This document shows positions 1-10,795 of a DNA stretch of 64,000 nucleotides, one piece after another. The notes below the pieces were generated by a model, which was given only the letters and a program-made list of their open reading frames with translations, was not told the DNA's origin and made no database searches. Within the stretch, counting starts at the first letter, position 1, and every line of letters begins with the position of its first letter. The stretch covers positions 60,001-124,000 of the forward strand of contig JAQFVV010012972.1 of assembly GCA_028023455.1 (NCBI GenBank), written 5' to 3'. The DNA comes from Epiperipatus broadwayi (lineage: Eukaryota > Onychophora > Udeonychophora > Euonychophora > Peripatidae). A program made the translations under genes and the position numbers.

Positions 1-1263
1 AGACCATTAGGAGATAACTCACCATGTTTGAAGTCAATGACTCCGCTATAATGCATATAATTCAGTTTAGTTGCTACAAATTCAAACGTTACTTTATTCT
101 GTATACACCACACTTCTTAAAAAAAAAAAACATGCAGTTTGTCCGTTTTAAAAACAAATGCGTAAAAAATTATTCTTCTTTAACTTTTTTTTAAACATAA
201 ACACTACTTCCGCTTCTAAAATTTAATCACTTAGATTCAATATTTTTTTAATTTTTAATCAAATATTACAAACAAAGCCGGACTCAATATATATATATGA
301 AAATAAATAAACGCATTTAATTTAAATTATAAATATTTAAATTGGACATTATATTACCTAACATTCTATAAAAAGAACATTAACCGTTATAGTTTGATAA
401 ACTGTATTCAAATAGTTCCATAATTAATGAATAAAATACTATATATATATAATGGAAAGGAGTCAGACGGCACACTTGAGTACATTAATTATTTAAATAT
501 CTTAAATTGTTTTTAAGACAAAGGCCTCATATTATCAAAGAACTAACAATAGGCGCGAAATTCATTACTTTATCAGCTGTTACAATTATTAGCGTCATTG
601 ATAACAAACAAAACATTCCCGTGGAGGCTTAATTGTTACAATACTGTCTTCGAGGGTAAACGCCTTTCTATATGTATGCAGTGAAGTATTTTTCGAAAAC
701 AAAATTTGATTAACTTGTTAAGTAGGCAAACACAAAATATTAAATAAAATATTGGTACCTATTTATCAAAAAACAACAACAACAACAACAAAAAACAATT
801 ATTTTGTGTTCACTTACATTTAAACCCATTATTGGCAATTCATAAAATTCCAGGTAAAATACCTCCATAAGTTATCGGCACTGAGATTTGAAAATAAATT
901 GGGCAATAGACTGTTTCTGCACTTCTTAAAACAAAATTGATTTTATAAATCTTATTAATTAATTAACTGAATTAAATTAACTGAAAGATATTGAAATATT
1001 TGTAAAAATTAAAAAAACAACAACAGACTATTAACAAGTGCCGAGATATGCAAATTATTTAACATTCGGAAAATTGAAAAATAATTTAAATATATACATA
1101 GAAAGACTCGTTTAATTAAAGAAAAAAAAGAAAGAATACATAATACCTTAACTTATGTAAAATTAGTTGAAATATGTGTATTTTGTTAAAAAGTAAAAGA
1201 CAAACATCCAGAATGAGAATGTGACATGCAAAATTGTTTATATTACTTACAATAACAATAATA

Positions 1264-1845
1264 AGAGAAAGGTGTTAAACGTTTGTTTAATAGCGAAATG
1301 ATGTAGTTTTTGACTATAGAGAGACTTATAAAGATAAGAGCGGCCTTCTTATCTTTAACCTAAATTCTGATTTATACAGGCCAATCTGAAACATCTTGAT
1401 TTGAAAGCGTGAAGATACTATTCTCTTCACATTTAAATCTACTATTTCCTTTGACAAATTAACTTGCGATTTACATTAAGATCTTTTTAATAGAAATTTA
1501 GAAACTAATGTAACGTTTGATTATTTAATCAAGCGCAGAGGAAGTTTCTATATTCCCATAAAAAAGATCTTAATATTAACTCATTGTAAATCGCCAGAGA
1601 TTAATTTGTGAATGAAAATAATGGACTTAAATGTGAAGAGGGTAATATCTTCACGTTCTTAAATCGAGATACTTCAGAGCGGCTTATATAAATAAAAATT
1701 TAGGTTAAAGACAAAATGGCGCTCTTATCTAAAATCCTTATCTTGAGTTGAGGTGTGAGGGGTTCCTCTATAGTAAAAAATTACATCGTTTGGCTATTAT
1801 ACAAACGTTTAAGGTGCATGTGAAAAATGTTAAAACCTTTCTCTT
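1264..1845. repeat. Long imperfect palindrome (about 290-bp arms)
   Basis: The left half, from AAAGGTGTTAAACG at 1268, reads as the reverse complement of the right half, which ends near CCTTTCTCT at 1845. Matching blocks include TATAGAG/CTCTATA, AGATAAGAGCGGCC with its partner near 1710, and AAGATCTT around 1480/1565. The same palindrome is at 24782-25402. The right inverted-repeat arm starts, just after the assembly gap, inside this same palindrome. It may be a long-TIR MITE or the original turning point of the inverted duplication; no target duplication was seen. Confidence 0.75.
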
Positions 1846-2021
1846 TCTAATTACAGATTTCGGTGGCTTGATAAATAATGAGAACTTTTATCAATAATCA
1901 GAACTTTACAGAATAATGATGATGATGATGATGATAATAATAATAATAATGTAATTACTAAAAAGAACTAACCGCTAAGTATTTGCCTGAAGGTTTGTGA
2001 TGATGGTATATTATTAAATGT

Positions 2022-2284
2022 GTTATGTTAGACTATATCCATCATCTAAAAGTAAATGTTGAATGTATAGAAAATTTTTTTAATTTTATTTAAACTATTC
2101 AAATACAAACAACTTGATAGTAATTTGTGTGTTATTATTACTAAGAAGTTGTTTGTATTTGAAAAATTTAAATAAAGTTAAAAAAATTTCTATTGATGTA
2201 TTTGAAAAGTTTAATAACAGTTTACAAAATTTTCTATACAATTCAACATTCATTCTTAGATGGTGGAAATAGTCCAACATAGTT
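2022..2284. mobile_element. Foldback MITE, copy M1
   Basis: The ends are inverted repeats. The left end reads TATGTTAGACTATATCCATC and the right end in reverse complement reads TATGTTGGACTATTTCCACC. Subterminal repeats built on GAATGT-TATAGAAAATTT follow, and the centre is a hairpin around ACAAACAACTT / AAGTTGTTTGT (about 2107-2156). No ORF. The same family occurs at 25543-25794 (paralogous position) and, more diverged, at 6830-7317. Confidence 0.7.
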
Positions 2285-2458
2285 TGAAAAAAAAAAAAGA
2301 ACAATTGAACAAATGTGACTTATCTCTTATCAAATTAACTCCATGAATAGATCTTATCTTAATATCAGCATTTACTCGAAAGTGTTAACCAATAAAATAG
2401 CAATCGTACTATGGAAGTCATAAGAATGTGGTCACCATAGAACTATATTAGTATAGAG

Positions 2459-2954
2459 CAGTGGTCTTCAACCTTTTCACACCTGCGGACCGGTAAAAAT
2501 ACGGATAAGATTTCGAAGACTGGCAGAAGTCTATAGATAAATTTTCTTAAAGATAAGCATAATTGTTATAACTGATCAAAACAACAATGTTAAATATATA
2601 AGATAAAGTTTTATATATATAGAGTTTATATAATAAAAAACTTTTTTAAATTTTTTTTTAGAAAAGTAATAAAAAATTTAATTCTACCTCCCCCCCCCAT
2701 AAACATCTGTGATAACTATAAAAACAAATTAATTTATGAATGATTGATTAGATTTTGTTTTCGTTCTGTTTTCTTTTTTTTTTAATTGGGTAAAAATGAG
2801 ATGAAAAAATAAATAAAAATTGGCTATATTAAGTAAAAGTTTAAACTCTTATTATTTATTATTACAAACTTTTTACTGCCCGTCTAGCACGCGGACCTGC
2901 AGAAAAGTTCCGCGGCCCAGCACCGGGCTGCGGACCAAGGGTTGAAGAACACTG
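2459..2954. mobile_element. Non-autonomous hAT element
   Basis: The terminal inverted repeats are CAGTGGTCTTCAACC (2459-2473) and, at the right end in reverse complement, CAGTGTTCTTCAACC (2940-2954). The 8-bp target duplication GTATAGAG lies at 2451-2458 and 2955-2962. Copy 2 of the surrounding repeat has a single GTATAGAG near 25950 and no insert, which is the empty site. At 496 bp with no transposase ORF it depends on an autonomous hAT. The subterminal GC-rich text (GCGGACC near both ends) is typical of animal hAT MITEs. Confidence 0.93.
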
Positions 2955-3689
2955 GTATAGAGAACGTTATTTGTGGGATTTTATTTTTTACAAACTTTCA
3001 TATGAGCAAGAACAATTCAAGGGACAATGTAAAATTAAACAGAAGAATTAGAAACCTTAAAGTTGAACATTAAAAAATATTTATAAATTTTCATTAATTT
3101 ATTGCTGGCCAAATAAGAATATGTTTATATTTACAATATTTTTATATTGTTAATTATTTCCATTGATATAAATAATAAATGAAAACTATAAAATTAATAG
3201 GAAATTATCATTTACATTTTTTTGAAGTTATTGCAGACCAAAATAAGCAAAATATATACTTCTCTAATAATTGAAATTAAGATCTGTTTTCTTAATTAAT
3301 AATAAACAAAGGAAGTAAATTACTCTACCCCTCTCCCCCAGCTATAACTTAAAAGCATTCTCAACGTTGAACAAAGAATCAAAAATAAAATGAATGAATC
3401 CACCTATTCTTGGTAACTCCGATGTTTATAAGGTTATCTGGGTCTACATTGTTGGTAATCCAGAATGAAATCAAGTTATTAACCAGATGGAATATATATG
3501 AGCTATGTTTAATTTAAAATTTAATTGACAATAAGCAAAGAAAAATGGTGCATAACCCATTAAACATATGTGCTGTTAGCATTTCTGAAAGACTCAGAAA
3601 TATAACTATTTAAAATACCTAAATTTCCAGCTTTTATATTTAAAAAAAATTCATAAAAGTGAAATTTGAGAGCAATAATTTCAATTTTA

Positions 3690-4340
3690 CACTATATATT
3701 TAGTATACCTCATCTCATCTTTAACTAATGGACTAATCTACATTCCACCTTATGTTGATTGGATTGAGCATTCTTTGCCACAGACTAATGGATATATGAA
3801 AAGACACCATATATTCAATAGGAGAAACAGGCTAATGGATGATAATGTTCAGTGAATCTGTTTTTATTATGAAAGTGGTTCTGGTTATAAATAGTCAGTC
3901 CAGTTGGACTGTTTAATCTGAACAGCAGTATATATCTCCACTACATGCTTAAAGCAATTTACATTAAAACTTGAAGCTCCTAGAACCTTGTTCAGACAAG
4001 AGGCAAGTTGTCATGGTATATAGTTGGAAGGTCATCATAAGTACATATGAGGCAAGTTATTACAGAACAATCAGAAATGTCAACTGTACCTGCTCATGAG
4101 ACAAATTGTCACATTATAGCTGAAAGTGATAGGTAAATTTAGAATGGTACCTAAAGTCCATCTATGAATAATTGCATGACAACCAAATGCTTTATCAAGC
4201 CAATGGTATCAGAAAAAGGTATAACAGTTGTATGCATTGTAAAAAGGTTTCTGTATATTTGTTTTAATTAATAAATATTTAATATTATTTTACAAATCTG
4301 AGTTTATCATAATCATGCAATAAATATACTAGAGTTAATG
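3690..4340 (+). repeat. 5' LTR of the gypsy relic (copy 1)
   Basis: It aligns with 6140-6786 and with 32685-33345. Shared landmarks are the GATTGG-ATTG block near 3757, a TATA box (TATAAATAG, 3886-3894), blocks containing GAGGCAAG and AGAAATGTCAAC, an AATAAATA polyadenylation-type signal near 4270, and the end CATGCAATAAATA. Boundaries are approximate because the copies have diverged strongly. Confidence 0.75.
3886..3894 (+). promoter_or_regulatory. TATA box in LTR
   Basis: TATAAATAG is conserved in the matching LTR of copy 2 (near 32880) and, as CTATAAATAGT, in the 3' LTR near 6325. The position within the LTR fits a U3 core promoter. Confidence 0.6.
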
Positions 4341-4359
4341 TAATCCTGATGAGATATCG

Positions 4360-4615
4360 GCTGCTACCTTTATTAGTGCATCAATAAAAAAATTCAAAAA
4401 ATCGGCATTGTGTAAATGTGTACTATTAAAAATTGATAGCTAATATCATTACTATGTGAAGTGAAATTTTAAAAATCAAGCACCAGTGTTTTACTCTTTA
4501 ATTATAAAGGCAGGATCTTCCATGAGTTATCTGGATCTGTGTTAAGAAATTGACAGCTAACATTATTAGCATGTTAATAGAAACTTTAAAAAATCAAATG
4601 TGATTGGTTACTCAT
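4360..4615 (+). repeat. Degenerate short direct repeats in the element leader
   Basis: A module reading GCTAACATTATTAGCATGTT followed by a run like AAACTTTAAAAAATC occurs three times in degenerate form (about 4362-4410, 4430-4480, 4550-4605). Copy 2 has lost about 85 bp between two of the modules (around 33690), as expected from recombination between them. Confidence 0.55.
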
Positions 4616-5263
4616 TAACTATACAAAAAAGTCAGAATTGTTTTCTCTCTCTCATGTGAGAATGAACATGAGAATGAAAAAAAAATCAAAAACTATAGTT
4701 GCTTCATTAGAAGATTTAGATCTGACCTATCCTAAATATTGATTATCCTACAAAAAGGCTAAGTGATTTTCTAAATGCAGGCCAATCAAATTAAAAAACC
4801 TGAATTAAAATTACTGACATTTCTCTCTGCATGCAGATCTCAAAAACTTATGAGATACCATGACCACAGACAGGCCCATGCTGCTGGCTGAGCTTGAATT
4901 TCAAAAAGCATTATCTATAATGATAAACTTTTTCAGCCCAAAACCCTTAACACTAATGTAAAGTTATCACTTCAGGTTCTGTACAATGAGAAGGAGAAAG
5001 CAAGAGATTTTGCTGAAAAACTCAGAAAGTGCTAGCTTGTAACTGAGCATTTGGACAAAGTTAAGATCAGTCTATTGATAGACCCAATTTTACATTTGAA
5101 CTGTTTCTCAGGCAAGTCTAACTAAGTCTACAGCAAGACAGAAGACTCCATTGAGGAAAATGGATTATAGCATTAATTTTATCAACAGACAACTGGGTCA
5201 AATAAATACTCAACTGACAAAAAACGTTGCCCTAATAAATTGACAAAAACAAACAAATAACTT

Positions 5264-5359
5264 TGTGATAGATGTGACAAAGCAATCACCATATACATCA
5301 AATGTCCAAACCAAGATACAGTGTGTAAATATTGTAAATGTAAGTCATTTAGAAGGTGT
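5264..5359 (+). pseudogene. gag nucleocapsid zinc-knuckle remnant (gypsy)
   Basis: One open frame reads C-x2-C, then C, then C-x2-C-x-C and a last C. The core motif is KCPNQDTVCKYCKC, which resembles the paired CCHC knuckles just before protease in Ty3/gypsy elements. Histidine ligands are not recognisable and the frame is closed on both sides, so this is a non-functional remnant. It was a nucleic-acid-binding part of Gag. Confidence 0.7.
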
Positions 5360-5488
5360 GTAAAAAGAAAAAAACAAGTAGCTGAGAAAAGAATGAGAGT
5401 CCATTCCAAACATCCAGAAATACAATATAAAATCAAGGTATGTCTGTATAAATAATATGAGAGATGTTGATTCAGCTATGCTATGACA

Positions 5489-5860
5489 ATGGAACTGGAT
5501 ACCGGATCTACAGCATCCATTACATCAAAAAAGATAAGGGCTATCATTAATAGAAAGAGTAATCATAATCTGTATCCTAACAGGAAAGTGATTACTGACT
5601 ATCAAGACAATTACATTATCATTCCTGGGTCAAATATGAGTTAAAGTTACTATGTATAGTAAAACAATTTCTTTGCCTCTGGTTGTATTTGCTGATAAAC
5701 ACAGAAAATGGTTAGGCCATGGCATGTTCCATCACATGGGCTTTACAGTGACTAAGGTGAACCAGCTCATGAAAATAAAAACAAAAAGGATCTACAAAGA
5801 GGTGATTGACAATATGACAATCTTTGAAAGTGTAATTATTAAAATGAAAATAACCACCCA
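5489..5860 (+). pseudogene. Retroelement aspartyl protease remnant
   Basis: An open stretch starting MELDTGSTASITSKK carries the catalytic DTGS of retroviral-type aspartyl proteases, followed by the expected beta-strand text. The frame then hits stops near 5640. In another frame (5652-5861) the text SLPLVV...LGHG resembles the protease C-terminal region and the linker to reverse transcriptase of gypsy elements. The copy-2 equivalent at about 34649 reads DTAS, losing the catalytic glycine. Both copies are dead. Confidence 0.72.
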
Positions 5861-6139
5861 ATAACTAGGTTGCATGTATAGTGGATCCACCAAATGGGTT
5901 TCAACATTTATGATAGAGTTAATGTGACTGCAAGCAGTGGTTGTGCAAATAACTGATGGCAGCAACATCACAGTGAAGACTAACCAGCCAGCAGAGATGG
6001 CAAGATTCCATGTCTAAAAAGGAAGCTACTGAACCTGCTGATGATGTCACCAAACCTGTTAAATCCAGAAATTGGCAAAGACACCCACTAAAGCATATGT
6101 ATGACATTCTCCAAGGCTAATTTTGGCCAGGTGAGGGAA

Positions 6140-6786
6140 TGTTATATTTTAACTTAACTCCAATTGATGGACAATACAGATTTCATCTTATCATAATTGG
6201 ATTGGCCATTTATTGCCACACACCAATGGATATATGGATAAATAATGCATATTCAGTAGGAAAAACAGGCCAATGGGTGATGGTATTCCATGGATCTGAT
6301 TGCTTTCTTATGGAAACAAATCTAGCTATAAATAGTAAGTCAAGTTGACATAAAGGAAACAACAATTTACTGTCAAACTTGAATGGCAGTACACTATATC
6401 ATTAAATCAGTGGGATGAATTCATGTTAGAAGTGGAAAACTTTTAGAACCTAGATCAGATATAAGACAAACTATTGTAATACAACTGAAAATGTTATTGT
6501 AGATACACATAAGGCAAGCTGTCACAGAACAGCCAGAGATGTCAACCATACCTACTCATGAGACAAAGTATCATGGTACAGGTAAAAGTGATAGGAAAAC
6601 CTAGAAAGGTACCTGAAGTCCCTTATATTAGTAATTGCATAGCAACTAAGTACTTTACCAAGCCAATAATATCAGGTGAAGGTATAACAAATGTATATAT
6701 TGTAAATACTTATTTATATATTTGTTTAAATTAATATTTTATGAGTCTATATTTATTATAATCATGCAATAAATACAACAATAATT
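6140..6786 (+). repeat. 3' LTR of the gypsy relic (copy 1)
   Basis: It is diverged from 3690-4340 but collinear with it. It is preceded by a purine-rich tract (GGTGAGGGA, about 6130-6138) that fits a polypurine tract, and it starts TGTTATATTTTAAC. It ends near CATGCAATAAATACAACA. Confidence 0.7.
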
Positions 6787-6959
6787 TTTCTCCTTTTTCC
6801 TGAAGGTTGATGGTGTTTTAGTTGTATTTATTGTTTGGACTATTTTCATCATCTGAGTATTGAATGTTTTTAGAAAATTTAACTTTATTTAAATATTCCA
6901 AATACATTCAACTGTTAGTAAAGCACTTTAAACAGGTTAATATATGCTCAATGTTTCAT

Positions 6960-7078
6960 GAGGTATTATCCATCCCTTTTCTTCAGGTATTGCTGGCCTG
7001 ACCAGTGACAGTACTAGCATGGAAATCAAACCTGAACTCCTAGATTCTTGAGTATTAAATTTTAAGCTAATGCTCTGA
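6960..7078 (-). repeat. tRNA-derived SINE head (inverted partner)
   Basis: The minus strand from 7078 reads the same text as 7080-7200 on the plus strand, including AATACTCAAGAATCTA and a B-box-like GGTTTGATTTCC, then GCTAGTAC and GACTGGTCA-like blocks. It forms a near-palindrome with the next entry. Confidence 0.6.
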
Positions 7079-7079
7079 A

Positions 7080-7200
7080 TGGCTCAGTGGGTTAGAGTGT
7101 TACATAAAATTCAATACTCAAAAATCTAAGGGTCTATGTTTGATTCCCAAGCTAGTACGGCGACTGGTCAAGTGAACAAGGGAAAGTAATCTCTCTCTAA
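7080..7200 (+). repeat. tRNA-derived SINE head
   Basis: The A-box-like TGGCTCAGTGGGTTAGAG (7080-7097) and B-box-like TTTGATTCCC (7138-7147) are in tRNA-like order and spacing, with extra sequence in between. The T-arm part is followed by non-tRNA body sequence. This is a degenerate tRNA-derived retroposon head, not a functional tRNA gene. Confidence 0.6.
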
Positions 7201-7536
7201 AAGTTATGTGTATACTAACCTGCTACTACTAACAATTGAATGTATTTTGAATATTCAAATAAAGTTAATTTTTTCTAAATACATTCAATGCTCACATTAG
7301 ATTATAGAAATAACAATAAAAGCAACTTTTCCTGGTTTGTAGTATTTAATAAAATATCAAGAAAAATATGCAGCAAAATGTATATATACTGAACTGACTT
7401 CAGACCTATATGTTTATATAAGCTGATGGGCTTGGATTGAAAATATTAAAATGTTTTCAGTTTAAGAATCGTAGTTTTGTAGGTAAGTGGAGATAAAAGG
7501 TGGCTGTTTCAGAGTTCATTAGATACTAAGATCTAG

Positions 7537-7730
7537 GTGCAGTCCTCTCAGATTCAAGGCTTCTCACTGACGAAGGCTACAAGCCAGAAACTAGTCTGGG
7601 GATATTGGATGAGTGGGCATTGGGTGGGAATTTTATGCACAAGTCTTCTGGAATACATTGATTACTCTAGCTTGCTGTGTGAGGCAATATGTATAGTGAG
7701 TTTTGCCTGTCTTATAATCTCATGAACAGT
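7537..7730 (+). mobile_element. SINE-like retroposon, copy A
   Basis: It shares a body of about 180 bp with 33342-33501 and 58504-58685. Shared blocks are GAAGGCTACAAGC, CTAGTCTGGGGATATTGGA, TTTTATGCACAA, CATTGATTACT and GAGTTTTGCCT. Copies B and C have recognisable long target duplications, so this is a retroposed family. The boundaries of this copy are uncertain. Confidence 0.7.
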
Positions 7731-8557
7731 TTTCACACTTCACTAAAAGCTGAATGCCACTATTTTAGAATGATATAAAAGGGTTCCAATTAAATATAAA
7801 CAGTGGACTTATAAACATAGGTATGTTGAACATCGTTAAATTGAAACTGGAATAATATTCTAAAATAAGTTTTATAGCTATTTTTAATGGCCATAATTAC
7901 TTTTTTTAGGTAATAATAGCTCAATGCAATGAAGTACATATTAACAGTGTATTCAGTTAGGTTGATTTTGAGCTATGTATTTAAAGAAAAATTCTGATAT
8001 TTCCTTATAATTTCCAGTTACCTTATTAAAGTTTTATTCTAATTATCACAGTTCCCAGATAATTAACATTTTAATCACTTCACTGTCGTTAATAATAGTT
8101 TAACTTCACATTATTTTATATACTGTGAAATTGAATTGACCAGATATGTAAATTAGTTGTTACTTATTTTATACTAACTAGTTTTTCTTACGCAAATAAT
8201 AGTCAAGTTTTGAAAAAATTGATAGGAAAAAAACGGTATTCTTTTGGCTAAATCTGTATTTCGCTAATAATAACAGCAGACGCAAGAGGTCAGTATATGT
8301 AAGCATGCATAAGACTTTAACTAGAAGTCATAGGGCATCACATGATATCGACTTTATTCGGCAGTATAATAATGTATTAAATGCCATATTTTCTTTTTGT
8401 GACATTTAATTTGAAGTACATATTAAACTGAAAGGGACGTTTTTTCGTGTATTAATAATAAAACTAAATAAATGTTATTTTAAGCATAAGTTTGATATTA
8501 ATTAATTATAAATCAAAAAACAAACAAACAATCAATTATTAAAGAATGAAATATTTA
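7731..8557. other. No gene seen
   Basis: AT-rich sequence without a coherent ORF, tRNA or repeat partner that I could find elsewhere in the window. Confidence 0.5.
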
Positions 8558-8688
8558 TTATTGATTTTCAATGTTTAACTGCTTGTCTTTAAGCCATTGA
8601 AATTCTTGTTGGAAGAATTTAAGGAAAATTCTTTGAATTAGTGGCTTTCTCCGACAATAAACAGTCAAGGGATTGTCTGTTGAACAAT
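8558..8688 (-). pseudogene. Inverted partial duplicate of host-gene exon 4
   Basis: Read on the minus strand from 8688, after an intact acceptor (TTTTGCAG), this matches host exon 55124-55255 codon for codon for about 39 residues, with 5 amino-acid changes and several silent ones. The match ends inside the exon, near codon ...KQL. The copy then reads four or five unrelated residues to TAA (8558-8560), overlapped by an AATAAA-like signal. About 380 bp of upstream intron is duplicated with it. The source exons 1-3 are not seen nearby. It may be a dead fragment or an alternative last exon of some transcript; the open frame and silent changes do not decide between these. Confidence 0.8.
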
Positions 8689-9070
8689 CTGCAAAATAGG
8701 TAAAAAAAAATACCAACTTATTCATAAGTAATAAATTAACAATTATATATTTAATGAACCTAATTAAGAATACTTCTACATTTTAGAAAATATTAATAAC
8801 AACTATTTACGTTTAAACAGATCAGCTAGATATTAAGATATTAAAACTGAATTCAAATCTTTTAAAAACACTGTTGTTTGAATGAAGATCAAGTCAGTAC
8901 AACTGAAAATATAATTCCTGGCCAAAAGTACAGCATTGAGATCAGGAGAATAAAACAACGAGGAAGAAAAAATAATATTTAGTTTGTAAAGTGAAATACA
9001 CTAAAAAACCCATAAATCTGATGAAGTAGTGACCATCCGTTTAATAATTACAATTTACATTAACAAAACT
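8689..9070 (-). repeat. Duplicated intron segment (partner 54764-55123)
   Basis: The reverse complement matches 54764-55123 with small indels. Shared landmarks are TTTTTTAGTGTATTTCACTT, CTCCTGATCTCAATG, GGAATTATATTTTCAGTTG and TAGCTGATCTG. It shows that the exon fragment at 8558-8688 arose by DNA-level duplication, not by retroposition. Confidence 0.85.
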
Positions 9071-9619
9071 AGCAAATAAAAGAGTAGTTTTAAAAATGGC
9101 TATATAAACTGTAAATAGAAAAAAAAATATTATCTTTTGGCTTTAATTAAAGCATTATTTAAAATTTAAGATTCATTGTCACATAGAAAACCACATCGGC
9201 GATATAACCTGATGATTGATGAAGTCTAAGAGCAACAACAACGTAAACAAAAAATGAATCACAATTGTATTTACCGAAAGTGTCTTATAATTATAGTGTA
9301 CTATACTCACTTTTTTATCAGAATTATATGTAAATAGTAATATGTAATTATAACAATAAAAAAAGCCGAATCAAAAAAGATACGTTTTTAAAATGTCTTT
9401 ATATATATATATAATTACCAAATGTAGTCACTTAAGATGTAAATCGTAAGAAAATTCTAAACTTCAACAATCGGCCACTGATAGAGGATGTATTTCCCCT
9501 AGCTATTTATTGTTTGATCAGATTTCTTAAAATTATTCTTTAGTAATCTGAGATTCAACCATTTTTGAATAACTTATATGTCTCAGTGGATAATTCCTTT
9601 ATTCAAACAAAATACGCTT
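9071..9619. other. No gene seen
   Basis: AT-rich, with a short (TA)n near 9402-9413. No ORF or repeat partner was recognised. Confidence 0.5.
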
Positions 9620-9830
9620 TTACTCAATATAAGCTGAGCTTTGATTGTATGTATGTGTGGAGATGATAATCAGGACCAACTGACGAGTGCTGGTTTAGCA
9701 CGAAATACCAATATTGGTGATTATTTATCTTTTCAACATGTGTGTGATCAACTGTATCAGAAATATGATGAGATAGCATGGATCATGTGAAAGTCTGAGT
9801 TCAAACCCTTGATATATTACATATAGAAAG
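9620..9830 (+). repeat. Dispersed repeat with B-box-like end, unit 1
   Basis: It shares about 170 bp with 10105-10288. Common text includes GTGTGGAGATGATAATC, GAGTGCTGGTTTAGCAC, CAATATTGGTGATTA and GGATCATGTGAAAGT. In this unit it continues into GAGTTCAAACCC (about 9799-9810), a tRNA B-box-like motif, suggesting a tRNA-related SINE fragment. Confidence 0.6.
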
Positions 9831-10104
9831 TGCAGGTATGAAAGAGCTTTGTACTATAGAAAAAATTCATGTCCAAATATAGTGCTTTAATATCTGCCCA
9901 TCCCTCATATATTTATTTATGTAAATGGATTATGTCCTGTACATGAGAGGTTAGAGTGACTTGTGGTCAACATGGGTAGGATGAGAAAGTTGACACTAAG
10001 GTGGGCTTTGAGCATTCCATCTTCAGATTTTCAATGAAGTGGATGGCTGGAGAGTTGTGGGGTGGAGTGATTTAAAGCCTGTTCATTAAAGTATGAAGAT
10101 TGGT

Positions 10105-10288
10105 TATCTTAATATAAGCTAAACATTAACTGTATATATGTGTGGAGATGATAATCTGGACCAACCAACTGATGAGTGCTGGTTTAGCACAAAATATCAA
10201 TATTGGTGATTAATTATATTTTCAACATGTGTTTGATCAAACATATCAGCAGTATGAGATAGTACAGATCGTTGAGGATCATGTGAAA
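10105..10288 (+). repeat. Dispersed repeat, unit 2
   Basis: Second copy of the repeat at 9620. It is truncated at its right end exactly where the left inverted-repeat arm begins (GTGTAAATAAAC, about 10289), so the arm boundary interrupts this repeat. Confidence 0.65.
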
Positions 10289-10795
10289 GTGTAAATAAAC
10301 TTTATTATAAACAGGCAAATATAACCTGTTTTGAAAGCAGACCAACAAATAATCAATTATAATTTTCAAACTGCAATGAAATTATGTATTGCTTACATAA
10401 TAAAGCTAGCTATATAGGTTTACAAATGTAAATACTTGAAAGCAGCAGTCAATACCTAAATGATACCAATATCAATAACAATCTTAATCTGTTATCAAGT
10501 TGTCATTTTTAGTGTGTATATAATCATATTAAGCCACAGATACTGGTACAGTTTAGGTCTTGACTGCTTTCATGTATTTACATTCGTAAATAGCCTTGAG
10601 CACCATTAGTTTATTATCTAAGAATTGCATAGTTAAAGTTATAATTGTTTCCTTATTAGTCGCTTTCAGAATTTATACTTGTCTATTTAAAGTTTGTTTA
10701 AATTTCTTTGAATTAATAATCTCAATTTATTTAGTCAAATTGCTACTTTAGTGATTGTTATTGTTTAGATGTTGACTGCTTTCAAATATTATCAC
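10289..10795 (+). repeat. Tandem of about 260-bp units at the arm edge
   Basis: Two diverged units are recognised by a GAAAGCAG / CTGCTTTC pair, a TTTACAAATGTAAATA or CATTCGTAAATAG block, TTATTATCTAAG, and TTTAGTCAAATTGC. The right arm has the same units at 43840-44343, and a further related unit continues to about 44596 beyond the arm homology. Confidence 0.6.

Larger units (their letters stand above)
1..3689 (+). repeat. Segmental repeat, copy 1 (direct copy of 23509-27605)
   Basis: From its first base this stretch matches 23509 onward in the same orientation, at roughly 95% by eye, and continues to 3689. Its first part (to about 1320) also matches the right inverted-repeat arm (35733-37110) in reverse complement, so three copies exist in the window. 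Relative to copy 2 it carries a hAT insertion (2459-2954) and lacks the 963-bp insert and the 5-kb block of copy 2. No coding potential was seen. The copy presumably began before the window. Confidence 0.9.
3690..6786 (+). mobile_element. Decayed, internally deleted Ty3/gypsy LTR element, copy 1
   Basis: Two diverged direct repeats (about 3690-4340 and 6140-6786) bracket a roughly 1.8-kb interior. In order, the interior shows scraps of gag, a CCHC-like zinc-knuckle pair, an aspartyl-protease start with intact DTGS, and a short stretch like the C-terminal end of pol. Reverse transcriptase, RNase H and integrase are missing, so a large internal deletion is inferred. Every reading frame has stops. 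A second, more broken copy is at 32685-35232. Confidence 0.8.
6830..7317. mobile_element. Foldback MITE M2 with head-to-head tRNA-like repeats inside
   Basis: The outer inverted repeats start ATTGTTTGGACTATTTTCAT on the left, and on the right in reverse complement ATTGTTATTTCTATAATCTA, then GCATTGAATGT. Inside are two inverted copies of a tRNA-like head, one reading left from about 7078 and one reading right from about 7080. The whole unit of about 490 bp folds back on itself. It is related to M1 (2022-2284). Confidence 0.65.

Noticed and set aside
780-800. Possible CRISPR-like or other regular array (AAC repeats, also at 24295)
   Set aside because: A simple trinucleotide run; no spacers or unit structure anywhere in the window.
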